Assembly (NCBI GenBank): GCA_029863125.1
Contig: JAOTWB010000004.1
Span: 1-64,000 of the forward strand
Length of the DNA: 64,000 nt
Reading direction: 5' to 3'
Source: Gammaproteobacteria bacterium
GTDB lineage: Bacteria > Pseudomonadota > Gammaproteobacteria > Steroidobacterales > Woeseiaceae
Shown here: positions 9,186 to 17,315 of the stretch, piece by piece
Position numbering within the stretch: the first letter of the stretch is position 1
Layout: every line of letters begins with the position of its first letter
Translations under genes and position numbers: made by a program
The notes under the pieces: model-generated
Databases searched by the model: none
Seen by the model: only the letters and a program-made list of their open reading frames with translations
What the model was told of the DNA's origin: nothing

Positions 9186-11407
9186 CTGCCGAACAGATCC
9201 TTGAGCTTGTCCTTGACCTCCTCCTCGAGCTTCTCCTTCTCGCTTTGCTCTGGCGGCGGCTCTTCCGCCGGCGCCGCTTCTTCCGCTGCGCCTTCCGCCG
9301 GGGCTACTTCTTCCGCTGCACCTTCCGCCGGGGCCTCTGCTTGCGGTTCCGTCGCCGGCGGCGCTGTTTTCCTGTCGCCGCCCAGGAGTTTGTCAAAGAC
9401 CCGGCTCTTGATCTCTTCCTCTACCCGCTTTTTCAGCAGCGCTTCGACATTGGGCTTGACGCTCGGCGCGGTCAGTGGCCCGGTGATCTTGAGCGGTATG
9501 ACGGCCTTGGTGAAATCATTGAGCTCTTCTTCGGTCACATTCTTCAGCGACTCGGGACGCTCCAGCACCCGCGCCGTGAGATCGTAGTTGACCGTTGCCG
9601 CAGGCAGGTCGACGGTGCCGCGCCCGGTAATCTGCATGAAGGGCAGCTCCGCGGACAGGTCGTCGTTGCGCATGACGCCATTGCTGACTACGCCGGTCGC
9701 GCTTACCGAGCTGAATTGCGTGCGCGGCGGCAATACGGGCTTCGGCGCTGCTCCTCCTTTCAGTAGTGCACGCGCGCGGCGCAGCTCGTACCAGATGTCG
9801 GTTCCCTCGTAGCTGCCGTCGATCAGCTGAAAGGACATGTTGCCGCCGAGGGTCTTCTGGACGGCCGCCATGTCGTCGCCGCGCCCCGAGAGCACGAATC
9901 CGCCGTTGATCGTTCCCGTAACGTTTTCCTTTTTGAACAGCGCGCGCGTCATGTCCGCCAGGTTCACGTTCTGGATTTTCTCGTCGACCGAAAGAACCGG
10001 GGTCTGGCCCGATACGTCAACGCGCACGTCACCGCTGTAGCTGCCGCCATACAATTTTGCGGTAACGGGATGGATTCGCAGGCGGCCGTTGGCTGAGTTC
10101 AATCCGAGTTCGACGTCCTGGAATTCCATGCCGCCCAGCAGCGCCGTCGCGACGCGAAGATTACCGCGCGCGTTCAACGGCCGAATCAGGTCGGCGGGAA
10201 TTTCGACGGGCACGGATTCGCCCCTGGCCGCCGGCGTCGCCGTACCCGCGGGCGCCATGTACCGGTTCAGGTCAATTCGATCGACACCGAGATCGAAGCG
10301 GTAAGCCCCGCTCTTGCTTCGCGGCACCGTGAGCGCGCCTTTGAACGTTGTATCGTCGAGCTTGATCGTGACGCCGGTCATCTCCACGGCATTTTTCCTG
10401 ACGGCCGCTTTCGCATCGAGGATGACGCGGCTCAAGGCGATCGGGTCGGCCGTTTCGGGCACCTCGATATCCAGCAGGTGCATGACGCTTCGCGGTGAAA
10501 AAGCGTCCGTCTTGATGGTCGCGACCGGCTCAACTGCTGCTGCATAGGAAAAAGGCTCGACGTCGGCATCGATGTCGATGCCCAGCAGCGACATCGCGAG
10601 CGGTTGTAGGGTCACAAGCTGTTTTTCGGTCTGCACCTCGATGCCGTCGGTTGCGAACTTCAGGCTGGTCGGCGAGGTCGTAATGCCGGCGACGACGCCC
10701 TCGATCGTGAGGCCGTCCAGCGTCACGAGGCTCTTTTTCAAATCGAAGGACAGCTCCGTGTCCATTTCGATATCGCCGCTGATCTTGCCGGGCTGCATTT
10801 CGAAATGAAACGCGCCGCTCGCAGGAACCGCTCGCCCGTCGTCGGATACGCGACCGAACTGCATCGTCATTCCGCTCAGTACATAGGTGTCGCCGGACTG
10901 CCTGTCCTGGTACCTGATCGTTGTATCGCTGACATCGATGCCCGAGACCTCAACGGCTTTGCCTTCGCCCGGCTCGGCCTCGGCTTTCGCCGGCCCCCTG
11001 TCGGCAAGGAAATCGTCCCAGTTGCTGCGCCCTTTCGGATCCACCTCGAGATTCAGCGTGAGCGCTTTCAGTTCCGCGGTACCGATCGCAACTTCCTGCC
11101 GCAGGAGCATCGGCAGCAAACGAACGCTCAGCTTTGCCCGATCGAATTCAGCAAACGGTTCGTCGCCGAATCCCGGCGCATTGCCGAGCGTCGTATGCCC
11201 GACTTCAATCGCAAGCCAGGGGAAGAACGCGACCGACAGATCTCCCTCGATCACGAGGTCGCGCCCGGTTTTTTCCTTCACGGCCTCCGCGATGTCGTCG
11301 CGGAAATCGTTGGGATCGAAGAACAGCACGAAGAAGATCGCGGCCAGCGCAAATACAGCAACAATCGCGGCAATCAGCCACGCAACGATTTTGGTAGTTC
11401 GGCCCAT
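9182..11407 (-). CDS. AsmA family protein
   Basis: 741 aa. An N-terminal membrane anchor (IVAWLIAAIVAVFALAAIFFVLFF) is followed by a large periplasmic region with AsmA features: DLVIEGDLSVAFFPWLAIEVGHTTLGNAPGF at the start and GNMSFQLIDGSYEGTDIWYELR in the C-terminal AsmA domain. AsmA proteins belong to the repeating-beta-groove group implicated in envelope lipid transport. The C-terminus is low-complexity, with Ala/Glu/Pro repeats (APAEGAAEE twice) and a charged helix. It heads an overlapping operon with the SRPBCC gene, mutY and yggX. Confidence 0.9.
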   Translation of the reverse strand: MGRTTKIVAWLIAAIVAVFALAAIFFVLFFDPNDFRDDIAEAVKEKTGRDLVIEGDLSVAFFPWLAIEVGHTTLGNAPGFGDEPFAEFDRAKLSVRLLPMLLRQEVAIGTAELKALTLNLEVDPKGRSNWDDFLADRGPAKAEAEPGEGKAVEVSGIDVSDTTIRYQDRQSGDTYVLSGMTMQFGRVSDDGRAVPASGAFHFEMQPGKISGDIEMDTELSFDLKKSLVTLDGLTIEGVVAGITTSPTSLKFATDGIEVQTEKQLVTLQPLAMSLLGIDIDADVEPFSYAAAVEPVATIKTDAFSPRSVMHLLDIEVPETADPIALSRVILDAKAAVRKNAVEMTGVTIKLDDTTFKGALTVPRSKSGAYRFDLGVDRIDLNRYMAPAGTATPAARGESVPVEIPADLIRPLNARGNLRVATALLGGMEFQDVELGLNSANGRLRIHPVTAKLYGGSYSGDVRVDVSGQTPVLSVDEKIQNVNLADMTRALFKKENVTGTINGGFVLSGRGDDMAAVQKTLGGNMSFQLIDGSYEGTDIWYELRRARALLKGGAAPKPVLPPRTQFSSVSATGVVSNGVMRNDDLSAELPFMQITGRGTVDLPAATVNYDLTARVLERPESLKNVTEEELNDFTKAVIPLKITGPLTAPSVKPNVEALLKKRVEEEIKSRVFDKLLGGDRKTAPPATEPQAEAPAEGAAEEVAPAEGAAEEAAPAEEPPPEQSEKEKLEEEVKDKLKDLFGR

Positions 11408-11514
11408 GTCGGAACCCTTGTTCGGCAGACCCCTAAGAGTATCAAACTGGGCTCGATTTGGGCTGAATCAACCCCCCGGGCCGGCCGGGACAAGGTGCCA
11501 GCCCCGCGCCGCCC

Positions 11515-12405
11515 TTACTTCCGGCATAAATTCACGCCGCCGTTCACCGTCGAGATATCGACGCGTCCATCGCCATCGCCTTCGGTAAATTGCAGTGACC
11601 AGCCGGGCGCGTATTTGCTCGTGCGTTCAGCTTCCGGCCCGAAACAGTTGCGGATACGGCCGTTGACCGTGCCAACATCGATCTTGGCCGACAGGTCCCC
11701 GACAAACTCGACGTCAACAGCACCGTTGACGGTTTCGGCGGACAGCTTGCCGCCTTTTTCCAGTCCCGCCCGGAACGCCAGCTCGCCGTTGACCACCGTC
11801 AGGTCAACGCGGCTGAATGACCCTTCGTCAATAATGATCTTTCCCGTTACGGATTCGGCGCTGACCGTACCTGAAACCCGGAACAGCGTGAGGTCGCCGG
11901 AAACCGTACTCGCTGTCGTTTCCGTAGCGCTCTTGTCGCCTTCGATCTCGACGTCGCCGCTGACCGATTCCGCCGTAACATCGCTACCGGTCGACTCGGT
12001 CGAGATGTCGCCGCTGACGGTATGCAGGCGCTGCTCGCCCCTGACCTCCGTTACATCGATGTCGGCACTGACGCCGCTGACGTCTATCGAGCTCTGCTGC
12101 GGCACATTGATGTGCAGGTCGCTGTCGATACCACCCCCGCCGCGCCGCGGCACCTTGACCTTGACCGTGATCTTGTCCCCGTCGCGCTCGAAGATGAGTT
12201 CTTCGACGTTGCGCCCCAATGTGCCTGTGACTTCGACCTGGTTTCTCGTCCAGCCCGTCACGGTAACGGCACCCGCAATATTCGAAATGTCGACGTGCCC
12301 GTCACTGGCAGCCTCCAGCGTTTTGTCGACGTCTTCTGCCACGGCAGGAAGAACAAGCAGGAAGCTCAAGCCTGTTGCAATCAGTTTTTTCATCATCGTA
12401 CTCAC
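11515..12405 (-). CDS. DUF4097-type exported beta-repeat protein
   Basis: 296 aa from a GTG at 12405; an ATG at 12396 is equally possible. The signal peptide is MKKLIATGLSFLLVLPAVAE. The rest is a run of short strands with recurring VSGD, VTGK and VNGx turns (HTVSGDISTESTGSDVTAES), typical of the DUF4097 right-handed beta family. A Cys lies near each of two C-terminal turns. It is the last gene of an ECF sigma/anti-sigma/DUF4097 unit, 29 bp after the anti-sigma gene. The function is not established; position suggests an envelope output or sensor of the sigma system. Confidence 0.8.
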   Translation of the reverse strand: MSTMMKKLIATGLSFLLVLPAVAEDVDKTLEAASDGHVDISNIAGAVTVTGWTRNQVEVTGTLGRNVEELIFERDGDKITVKVKVPRRGGGGIDSDLHINVPQQSSIDVSGVSADIDVTEVRGEQRLHTVSGDISTESTGSDVTAESVSGDVEIEGDKSATETTASTVSGDLTLFRVSGTVSAESVTGKIIIDEGSFSRVDLTVVNGELAFRAGLEKGGKLSAETVNGAVDVEFVGDLSAKIDVGTVNGRIRNCFGPEAERTSKYAPGWSLQFTEGDGDGRVDISTVNGGVNLCRK

Positions 12406-12433
12406 TTCTGTGTCCGGTTGGCGAAAGTGCCAG

Positions 12434-12982
12434 CTAGATATCGTTTCTCATCATGACGTTCCTGGTCAGGCCGCCGACCCTGCGCAGGACCGAAAGCTCT
12501 TCCCGATACGCTTTGACGAGCCTGGCCTGCAGCAGTGCGTTGTCCGGGTCGTTTTCGAGGGCGTTCTGAATATCCAGAATCGCTTCCCGCAGCACCTGCC
12601 GGTTGGCAGCGATGTCGGCTCGTGTTTGCGGCGACAGCCGGGCGAGTTCGACGTCGAGCTGTGCGGCGAGTTCGTCGCGCGCCTCTTCAAAACCGGGACC
12701 CGGGTTGTAGCGACTTGCGTACGCGGTCTGTTCGAAAACGAGGTTGGGCGTCAGCTGTGTAACCGGCCCCTGCTGACCTTTTACGGCGATGTAGGTCACG
12801 CCCGACGATGCGCCAACCAGCAGCACGATCGCTGCCGCCTGTGCGAACATCGATGTCCGGCGAACCCGCCGTGGCATCCGGATCGCTTCGGCAATGCCCG
12901 GCCACAGGTCTCGCTGCGGGCTGATCTCGGTCCCCAGCTTTGCCGCCGCCACCGTCAATTTGTCATCATTCATTTCGGTCAT
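12434..12982 (-). CDS. Putative membrane anti-sigma factor
   Basis: 182 aa. The N-terminal about 45 residues are cytoplasmic (LGTEISPQRDLWPGIAEAI), then one transmembrane segment (MFAQAAAIVLLVGASSGVTYIAV) and an extracytoplasmic Glu/Arg/Gln-rich helical part. There is no zinc-binding HxxxCxxC motif. The start overlaps the sigma-factor stop (ATGA), the usual coupling of ECF sigma and anti-sigma. The assignment rests mainly on context and topology. Confidence 0.7.
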   Translation of the reverse strand: MTEMNDDKLTVAAAKLGTEISPQRDLWPGIAEAIRMPRRVRRTSMFAQAAAIVLLVGASSGVTYIAVKGQQGPVTQLTPNLVFEQTAYASRYNPGPGFEEARDELAAQLDVELARLSPQTRADIAANRQVLREAILDIQNALENDPDNALLQARLVKAYREELSVLRRVGGLTRNVMMRNDI

Positions 12983-13581
12983 TCTTCAAATCCCTGTTGT
13001 TTCAGCTGCTGCGCCAGGAGCCTGCGCGCGCGATGCAGCTGCGCTTTGCTGGTACCCGCCGCGATGCCCAGCATGCTGCCGGCCTCTTCGTGGCTGTAGC
13101 CATATACTGCGTGCAGAACGAATACGTGACGCGCGCCTGCCGGCAGTTTGTCGACGGCCTCCGACAGATCCCGGAGTTCGCCGACGTCGCCCGTGGCCAG
13201 TGGCGCTGCCGACGTTTCGGCCACCGCCTGGATCCGATCCTGCTCGCGTTTCGATGACCGCATGCGGCCCAGAACCGTGTTGACGGCGATGCGATGCAGC
13301 CACGTGGCAAAAGCGCTGTCGCCGCGAAATTTCGCAAGCTTGTTCCATGCCTGGATAAACGCATCCTGCGTACAGTCTTCCGCCTCGCTGACATTGCCAG
13401 TCATCCTCAGACACAGCCCATAGACCTTGTCCACATGCAGTCGATAAAGAGATTCAAAAGCCCGCGTGTCTGATCGCTGCGCCCGGTTGATCCAGGCGGC
13501 TTCATCGGCGAATCCGTCTGCGGTCGTAGGAAGCATCGTTTGACTATAGTCGCTGCGGTTTGCGGTCAAAAGCGCTGACAC
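12979..13581 (-). CDS. RNA polymerase ECF-type sigma factor
   Basis: 200 aa from a GTG with GGGAG upstream. Region 2 is clear (AFESLYRLHVDKVYGLCLRMTGNVSEAEDCTQDAFIQAWNKLAKFRGDSAFATWLHRIAVN) and region 4 has the HTH (LPAGARHVFVLHAVYGYSHEEAGSMLGIAAGTSKAQLHRARRLL). It would direct RNA polymerase to promoters under control of the coupled anti-sigma. An internal Met at residue 16 is an alternative start. Confidence 0.93.
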   Translation of the reverse strand: MSALLTANRSDYSQTMLPTTADGFADEAAWINRAQRSDTRAFESLYRLHVDKVYGLCLRMTGNVSEAEDCTQDAFIQAWNKLAKFRGDSAFATWLHRIAVNTVLGRMRSSKREQDRIQAVAETSAAPLATGDVGELRDLSEAVDKLPAGARHVFVLHAVYGYSHEEAGSMLGIAAGTSKAQLHRARRLLAQQLKQQGFEE

Positions 13582-13851
13582 GTGCTTTTTCTCCCTTTAT
13601 CGTGACCTTTGGATGCCGGTGCACCTGTTTTGGTTTGAAAACCACGGCTTTGTAAAGCCAAAAAGATCGCTCAAGCGACTGTCTTTGTTTACTATTCTGG
13701 TATGATGCCACTGGCCGCATGCAAGCTCGGCCTCCGCCCGGCGCAACCGACGAAGTAAAACAAAAAATATGGCACCTACAGACGCTTGTCCGTTTTCAGC
13801 ACCATGTCGTGACGCCACGGTTAAATTGCCGCCAACGGTTGCGGGCTACTG
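13582..13851. promoter_or_regulatory. Divergent region between ECF sigma gene and GGDEF-EAL gene, with extended -10 promoter
   Basis: This 270-bp spacer holds short dyads GGTTTgaAAACC (13631-13642) and GGCTTTgtAAAGCC. An extended -10 element TGGTATGAT on the plus strand (13698-13706) could serve the GGDEF-EAL gene with a leader of about 140 nt. No gene is visible. The dyads could mark an autoregulated ECF promoter, which is inference. Confidence 0.4.
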
Positions 13852-15960
13852 ATGTCGGGGCACTCGATTCTCTACCTGGGTCGTGGCGAATTCGCCGCCG
13901 ACTACCTCGGAGAACTGGAAACGCTTCCTTGCTGCACCATGCTGACGCGCTGCCCCGTGCTGAGCCTGCCGATCAACGCCGCCTCGGTGGTCGACCTTGT
14001 TCTTCTCGAGGTCGGCCCGTCGATCGCACAGTCCGGACATTCGCTCAACGACATCATTCATGCGCTGGAGCCCTACCCGATCATCGCGTTGACACAGAAA
14101 GACTTCGAACATCGCGGCATAGCCGCGGTAGGCGCGGGCGCCGAGGCCTATATCTGCGTAGACGACATCACCGTCGAAAGCCAGAACGCGGTGTTCGACC
14201 ACGCCGTGCAACGCAGTCACCTGCAGCGCCGGCTGTCCGACACGGATATGACGGTGCTTTCCATACTCAAGAACATTAACGACGGCGTTATCGTCGTGGA
14301 CAGCGCCGGCCACGTACTCGAAATCAATCCGGCTGCCCGCTCCATACTCGGCCTCGGGCCCCGGTCACAGCCGGACCCGACGTGGGAACAGACTTTCTGC
14401 TGCATCGACGAGCACGGCGAAAACTATCGAAACTCCTCGGACCTGCCGCTCGTGCGCGCTCGCAACGGAGAGAAATTCACCTCCCAGGTGGCCATCTACC
14501 GCGCGCCCGAACAGCCGGATACGGTGCTGAGCCTGAACGGCCAGGGCCTCTTCGACGGCAACCGCAAGCTCATCGGCGGCGTCATTACTTTCCGCGACAT
14601 CACGGATATGACTCGCAGGACAATAGAACTCGAAAAACGCGCGCAATACGACGAACTGACGGGACTGGCCAATCGCGGCCTGTTTAGAGAACAGCTGACG
14701 CGCGCCGTGGGTCGAAGCCAGCGCAAGTCTGTACCGCTCGCGACTCTCTTTATCGATTTCGATCGATTCAAGTCGGTAAACGATACGCTCGGACACGACA
14801 TCGGTGACGCGCTGCTTTGCGAGGTTGCAGAACGGCTGAAAGGGAATCTTCGAATCGGCGATTTCGTCGGTCGCTGGGGCGGCGATGAATTCGTCGTATG
14901 CCTCGAAGACTTCGGCGAAGCGAGCAATGCCGCGGCGGCCGCGCAGAAACTGCTGCTCGTGCTGTCCGAGAAGTACGAGCTCGGCGGCAGCGAAGTTTAT
15001 ACGACCCCGAGCATCGGCATTGCCATGTACCCGGATTCCGGCGACAACGCCGAGCGGCTGATCAAAGCCGCCGATATTGCGATGTACGAAGCAAAGAAAC
15101 GCGGCGGCGATCGTTTTCAGTATTACTCGAAAGCTCTCAATACCAAGCTCGCGCAACGTGAAGAACTCGAAATCGGCCTGCGGCATGCCCTGGTCCGCGA
15201 CGAGTTCGTGTTGCACTACCAGCCACGCATCGATGTCTCGAGCGGCCGCCTCATCGGCCTCGAAGCGCTGCTACGCTGGCAGCACCCGCGGTTCGGCCTG
15301 CTCGCCCCCGCCCGCTTCCTGCCCGTTCTCGAAAGCAGCGGCCTGATCCATTCGGCCGGCGAATGGGTTATCGCGACAGCCTGCCGACAGCTCGCAGGAT
15401 GGCAGCACCAGTTCGAAATGCCCGACCTGTCGGTCGCGATCAACCTGTCAACGCAGCAGCTGATGCACGACCGCCTGGTTGAGGCCGTTGCCAAAGCGCT
15501 GTCCGATACGGCGCTCGACCCGGGCTGTATCGAGCTTGAAATCGGTGACGACGATATCGTCCGCAAACGCAGCAGCGAACTGGAGACGTTACGCAGCCTC
15601 AGAAAGCTCGGCGTGCGCATCTCGCTCGATCATTTCGGCACGCGCGACGTGTCGTTCGAGTCGCTCGACAACGGCTTCATCGACAGTTTCGTTCTTGACC
15701 AGTCATTGATTTCAGACGTCGAGGAAAACAACAGCCACCAGCGCATCATTCGGGCTGCCATCGCGATGGCGCAGGGCCTCGATATCGAGGTCGCTGCCGA
15801 AGGCGTCGAGACGATGACGCAGCTCGAGTTTCTGAAGAGCTGCAACTGCGACCTCGCGCAGGGCTTTTTGATCAGCAAACCGATGCAGCCGGAGAAAGTC
15901 GCGGCCGTATTACGAAGCGAGATCGCCGGCACCAGCCTGCTCGCCCGCGGCATGCCTTAA
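13852..15960 (+). CDS. PAS-GGDEF-EAL protein; likely diguanylate cyclase with degenerate EAL
   Basis: 702 aa, cytoplasmic. Residues 1-120 form a receiver-like or unknown sensor region without a clear phospho-Asp site. A PAS domain follows (about 130-260: SILKNINDGVIVVDSAGHVLEINPAA), then GGDEF (about 265-425) with intact RWGGDEFVV and an upstream inhibitory-site motif RIGD, so cyclase activity with product feedback is expected. The EAL domain (about 440-690) keeps EALLRW and AINLSTQQL, but the DDFG metal motif reads DHFG (residue 594 His) and the catalytic Lys position (about 614) is Val (FVLDQS). Phosphodiesterase activity is therefore doubtful. Confidence 0.92.
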   Translation: MSGHSILYLGRGEFAADYLGELETLPCCTMLTRCPVLSLPINAASVVDLVLLEVGPSIAQSGHSLNDIIHALEPYPIIALTQKDFEHRGIAAVGAGAEAYICVDDITVESQNAVFDHAVQRSHLQRRLSDTDMTVLSILKNINDGVIVVDSAGHVLEINPAARSILGLGPRSQPDPTWEQTFCCIDEHGENYRNSSDLPLVRARNGEKFTSQVAIYRAPEQPDTVLSLNGQGLFDGNRKLIGGVITFRDITDMTRRTIELEKRAQYDELTGLANRGLFREQLTRAVGRSQRKSVPLATLFIDFDRFKSVNDTLGHDIGDALLCEVAERLKGNLRIGDFVGRWGGDEFVVCLEDFGEASNAAAAAQKLLLVLSEKYELGGSEVYTTPSIGIAMYPDSGDNAERLIKAADIAMYEAKKRGGDRFQYYSKALNTKLAQREELEIGLRHALVRDEFVLHYQPRIDVSSGRLIGLEALLRWQHPRFGLLAPARFLPVLESSGLIHSAGEWVIATACRQLAGWQHQFEMPDLSVAINLSTQQLMHDRLVEAVAKALSDTALDPGCIELEIGDDDIVRKRSSELETLRSLRKLGVRISLDHFGTRDVSFESLDNGFIDSFVLDQSLISDVEENNSHQRIIRAAIAMAQGLDIEVAAEGVETMTQLEFLKSCNCDLAQGFLISKPMQPEKVAAVLRSEIAGTSLLARGMP

Positions 15961-15979
15961 CGTACCACCACCCCCACCG

Positions 15980-16075
15980 CGGCGCCGATCGCCGGGGAAT
16001 CTCAGTCGCTCGGACAGCTGCTTCGCAAACTCGCTTTGTGAGACACCCCGGCACTCACCGCCGCTGCTTGGACTC
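15980..16075. repeat. Intergenic palindromic repeat, copy A
   Basis: Contains an inverted repeat CCGGGGnnTCTCA/TGAGAnnCCCCGG (15992-16004 and 16039-16051) around a loop including TGCTTCGC, then GCACTCACCGCCGCTGC. The reverse complement matches copy C at 53.3 kb in order: GCAGCGGCGG(C/T)GAGTGC, a stem, a loop with GCGAAGC, then GATCGGCGCCGCGG against AATCGACGCCGCGG. It lies just after the GGDEF-EAL stop. Confidence 0.7.
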
Positions 16076-16091
16076 GTGCGGGTGTCGCTCG

Positions 16092-16202
16092 GGGAGTTCC
16101 TCGAGCGTCGTGCGTAGCGCAGCGACGCATGGACGCCAAAGCAAGCGGAGCCCGATGCGAGCGAGGCAGGACGCCGAGCGAGGTTAAGCGAGAGGAACTC
16201 CC
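16092..16202. repeat. Long-loop inverted repeat downstream of trp operon
   Basis: Perfect 11-bp arms GGGAGTTCCTC (16092-16102) and GAGGAACTCCC (16192-16202) enclose about 89 nt rich in GCGAGCGAGGCAGGA-type sequence. It lies between the convergent GGDEF-EAL and trp-operon ends, next to repeat copy A, and no ORF is credible here. It could act as a terminator or be part of the same repeat family. Confidence 0.55.
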
Positions 16203-16239
16203 GAAGCGGGCCCGCGAAGTATCAGGCGGGTATGGTAGC

Positions 16240-16545
16240 TCAATCGACGGAGGCGCTGCACTTCCAGCAGACCGCAAACTGCCCGCCGTTTTCCTCGCCA
16301 CACTTCTTGCACCGCCACGGTGCGCTCGGGCTTTCCGATTCGACGGACGTAATCAGCTGCATGGCTCGATCAAAGTCGAGGTCATTGACGACCCACAGTT
16401 CAGGCCACGCCTCGACCCAGGGTATCTCCCAGACGACCGCGCCGAGGAATTCGTTTCGAATCTCGGAGCGAATGCCCTCGGCGGCCAGCAGGTTCTTGTA
16501 GTGATTGATCGTGATCAGCGAATCTGCCGATGTCAGCTTTTTCAT
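16240..16545 (-). CDS. DUF2007-like small protein with C-terminal zinc ribbon
   Basis: 101 aa. The N-terminal part (ITINHYKNLLAAEGIRSEIRNEFLG and ELWVVNDLDFDRAMQLI) resembles the DUF2007 putative signal-transducing fold, and the C-terminus is a CxxC...CxxC zinc ribbon (CKKCGEENGGQFAVCWKC). Its start overlaps the trpA stop by 4 nt, so it is the last, translationally coupled gene of the trp operon. Any link to tryptophan synthesis is only positional. Confidence 0.7.
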   Translation of the reverse strand: MKKLTSADSLITINHYKNLLAAEGIRSEIRNEFLGAVVWEIPWVEAWPELWVVNDLDFDRAMQLITSVESESPSAPWRCKKCGEENGGQFAVCWKCSASVD

Positions 16546-17315
16546 TGGCCGAGCAGGGACCGAAGGTACGGCTGCGGATCGTCGCCGCGCTCGAGGACCT
16601 CAACGAGGGCCGAGCCGACAACTGCGCCGGCCGCGTGCCTGCCCACGGCCGCCACGTCCTCGCGCGCCCGTATACCGAAGCCCGCGCACACAGGCAGGGA
16701 CGAAAGCCGTGCGACCTTGTCGAGGTAGTCCGCGAGGTCGGCGGGAAGCCCGGCGGCACCACCGGTTATCCCCGTGATGGTCACGGCGTAGACGAAACCG
16801 CGCGACGCTTCGCAAAGCGTTTGCAGCCGGCGCTCGGGCGTGGCGGGAGTCACGAGTTGAACAAGACCGAGGCCATTTACCTCGAGCGCAGCCCTTAAGT
16901 CTGCGCTTTCTTCGAGCGGCAGGTCGGGAACGATAAATCCGCACACGCCGGCTGCCAGCGCCCGATCCGCCAGCTTGTCGTAGCCGAATGCAAGCAGCGG
17001 ATTAAGGTAGGACATCATGACCAGGGGAGCATCGATTTCGCCGCTGGCCGAGTCCAGCTGCTCGAAAATCCATTTCAGGCTGACGCCTTGCTGCAATGCC
17101 TCGAAACTCGATCGTTGAATTGTCATGCCGTCTGCCATCGGGTCCGAAAAAGGAATGCCCAGTTCGACCACATCGCCGACGGCGGCGATGGCTTTAAGCG
17201 TGCGGATAAAATCATCGGGCTTCGGGTAGCCCGCCGTTATGAACGGCACGAGTGCGGGCCGGCCCGACTGCGTCGCAGCATCGATGGCTGCGGTAATGCG
17301 CTCATGCGCCTGCAT
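16542..17315 (-). CDS. trpA: Tryptophan synthase alpha chain
   Basis: 257 aa, slightly short of the usual 265-270. It cleaves indole-3-glycerol phosphate to indole and glyceraldehyde-3-phosphate; indole passes to TrpB. Signatures: VVELGIPFSDPMADGMTIQ with the catalytic Glu, PLVMMSYLNPLLAFG and FIVPDLPLEES with the catalytic Asp. The start overlaps the end of trpB by 14 nt. Confidence 0.96.
   Translation of the reverse strand: MQAHERITAAIDAATQSGRPALVPFITAGYPKPDDFIRTLKAIAAVGDVVELGIPFSDPMADGMTIQRSSFEALQQGVSLKWIFEQLDSASGEIDAPLVMMSYLNPLLAFGYDKLADRALAAGVCGFIVPDLPLEESADLRAALEVNGLGLVQLVTPATPERRLQTLCEASRGFVYAVTITGITGGAAGLPADLADYLDKVARLSSLPVCAGFGIRAREDVAAVGRHAAGAVVGSALVEVLERGDDPQPYLRSLLGQ

Noticed and set aside
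10805-13099. 764-aa plus-strand ORF
   Set aside because: It runs antisense through the AsmA-like, DUF4097 and anti-sigma genes, all of which have recognisable domains. Composition is frame-shadow-like.
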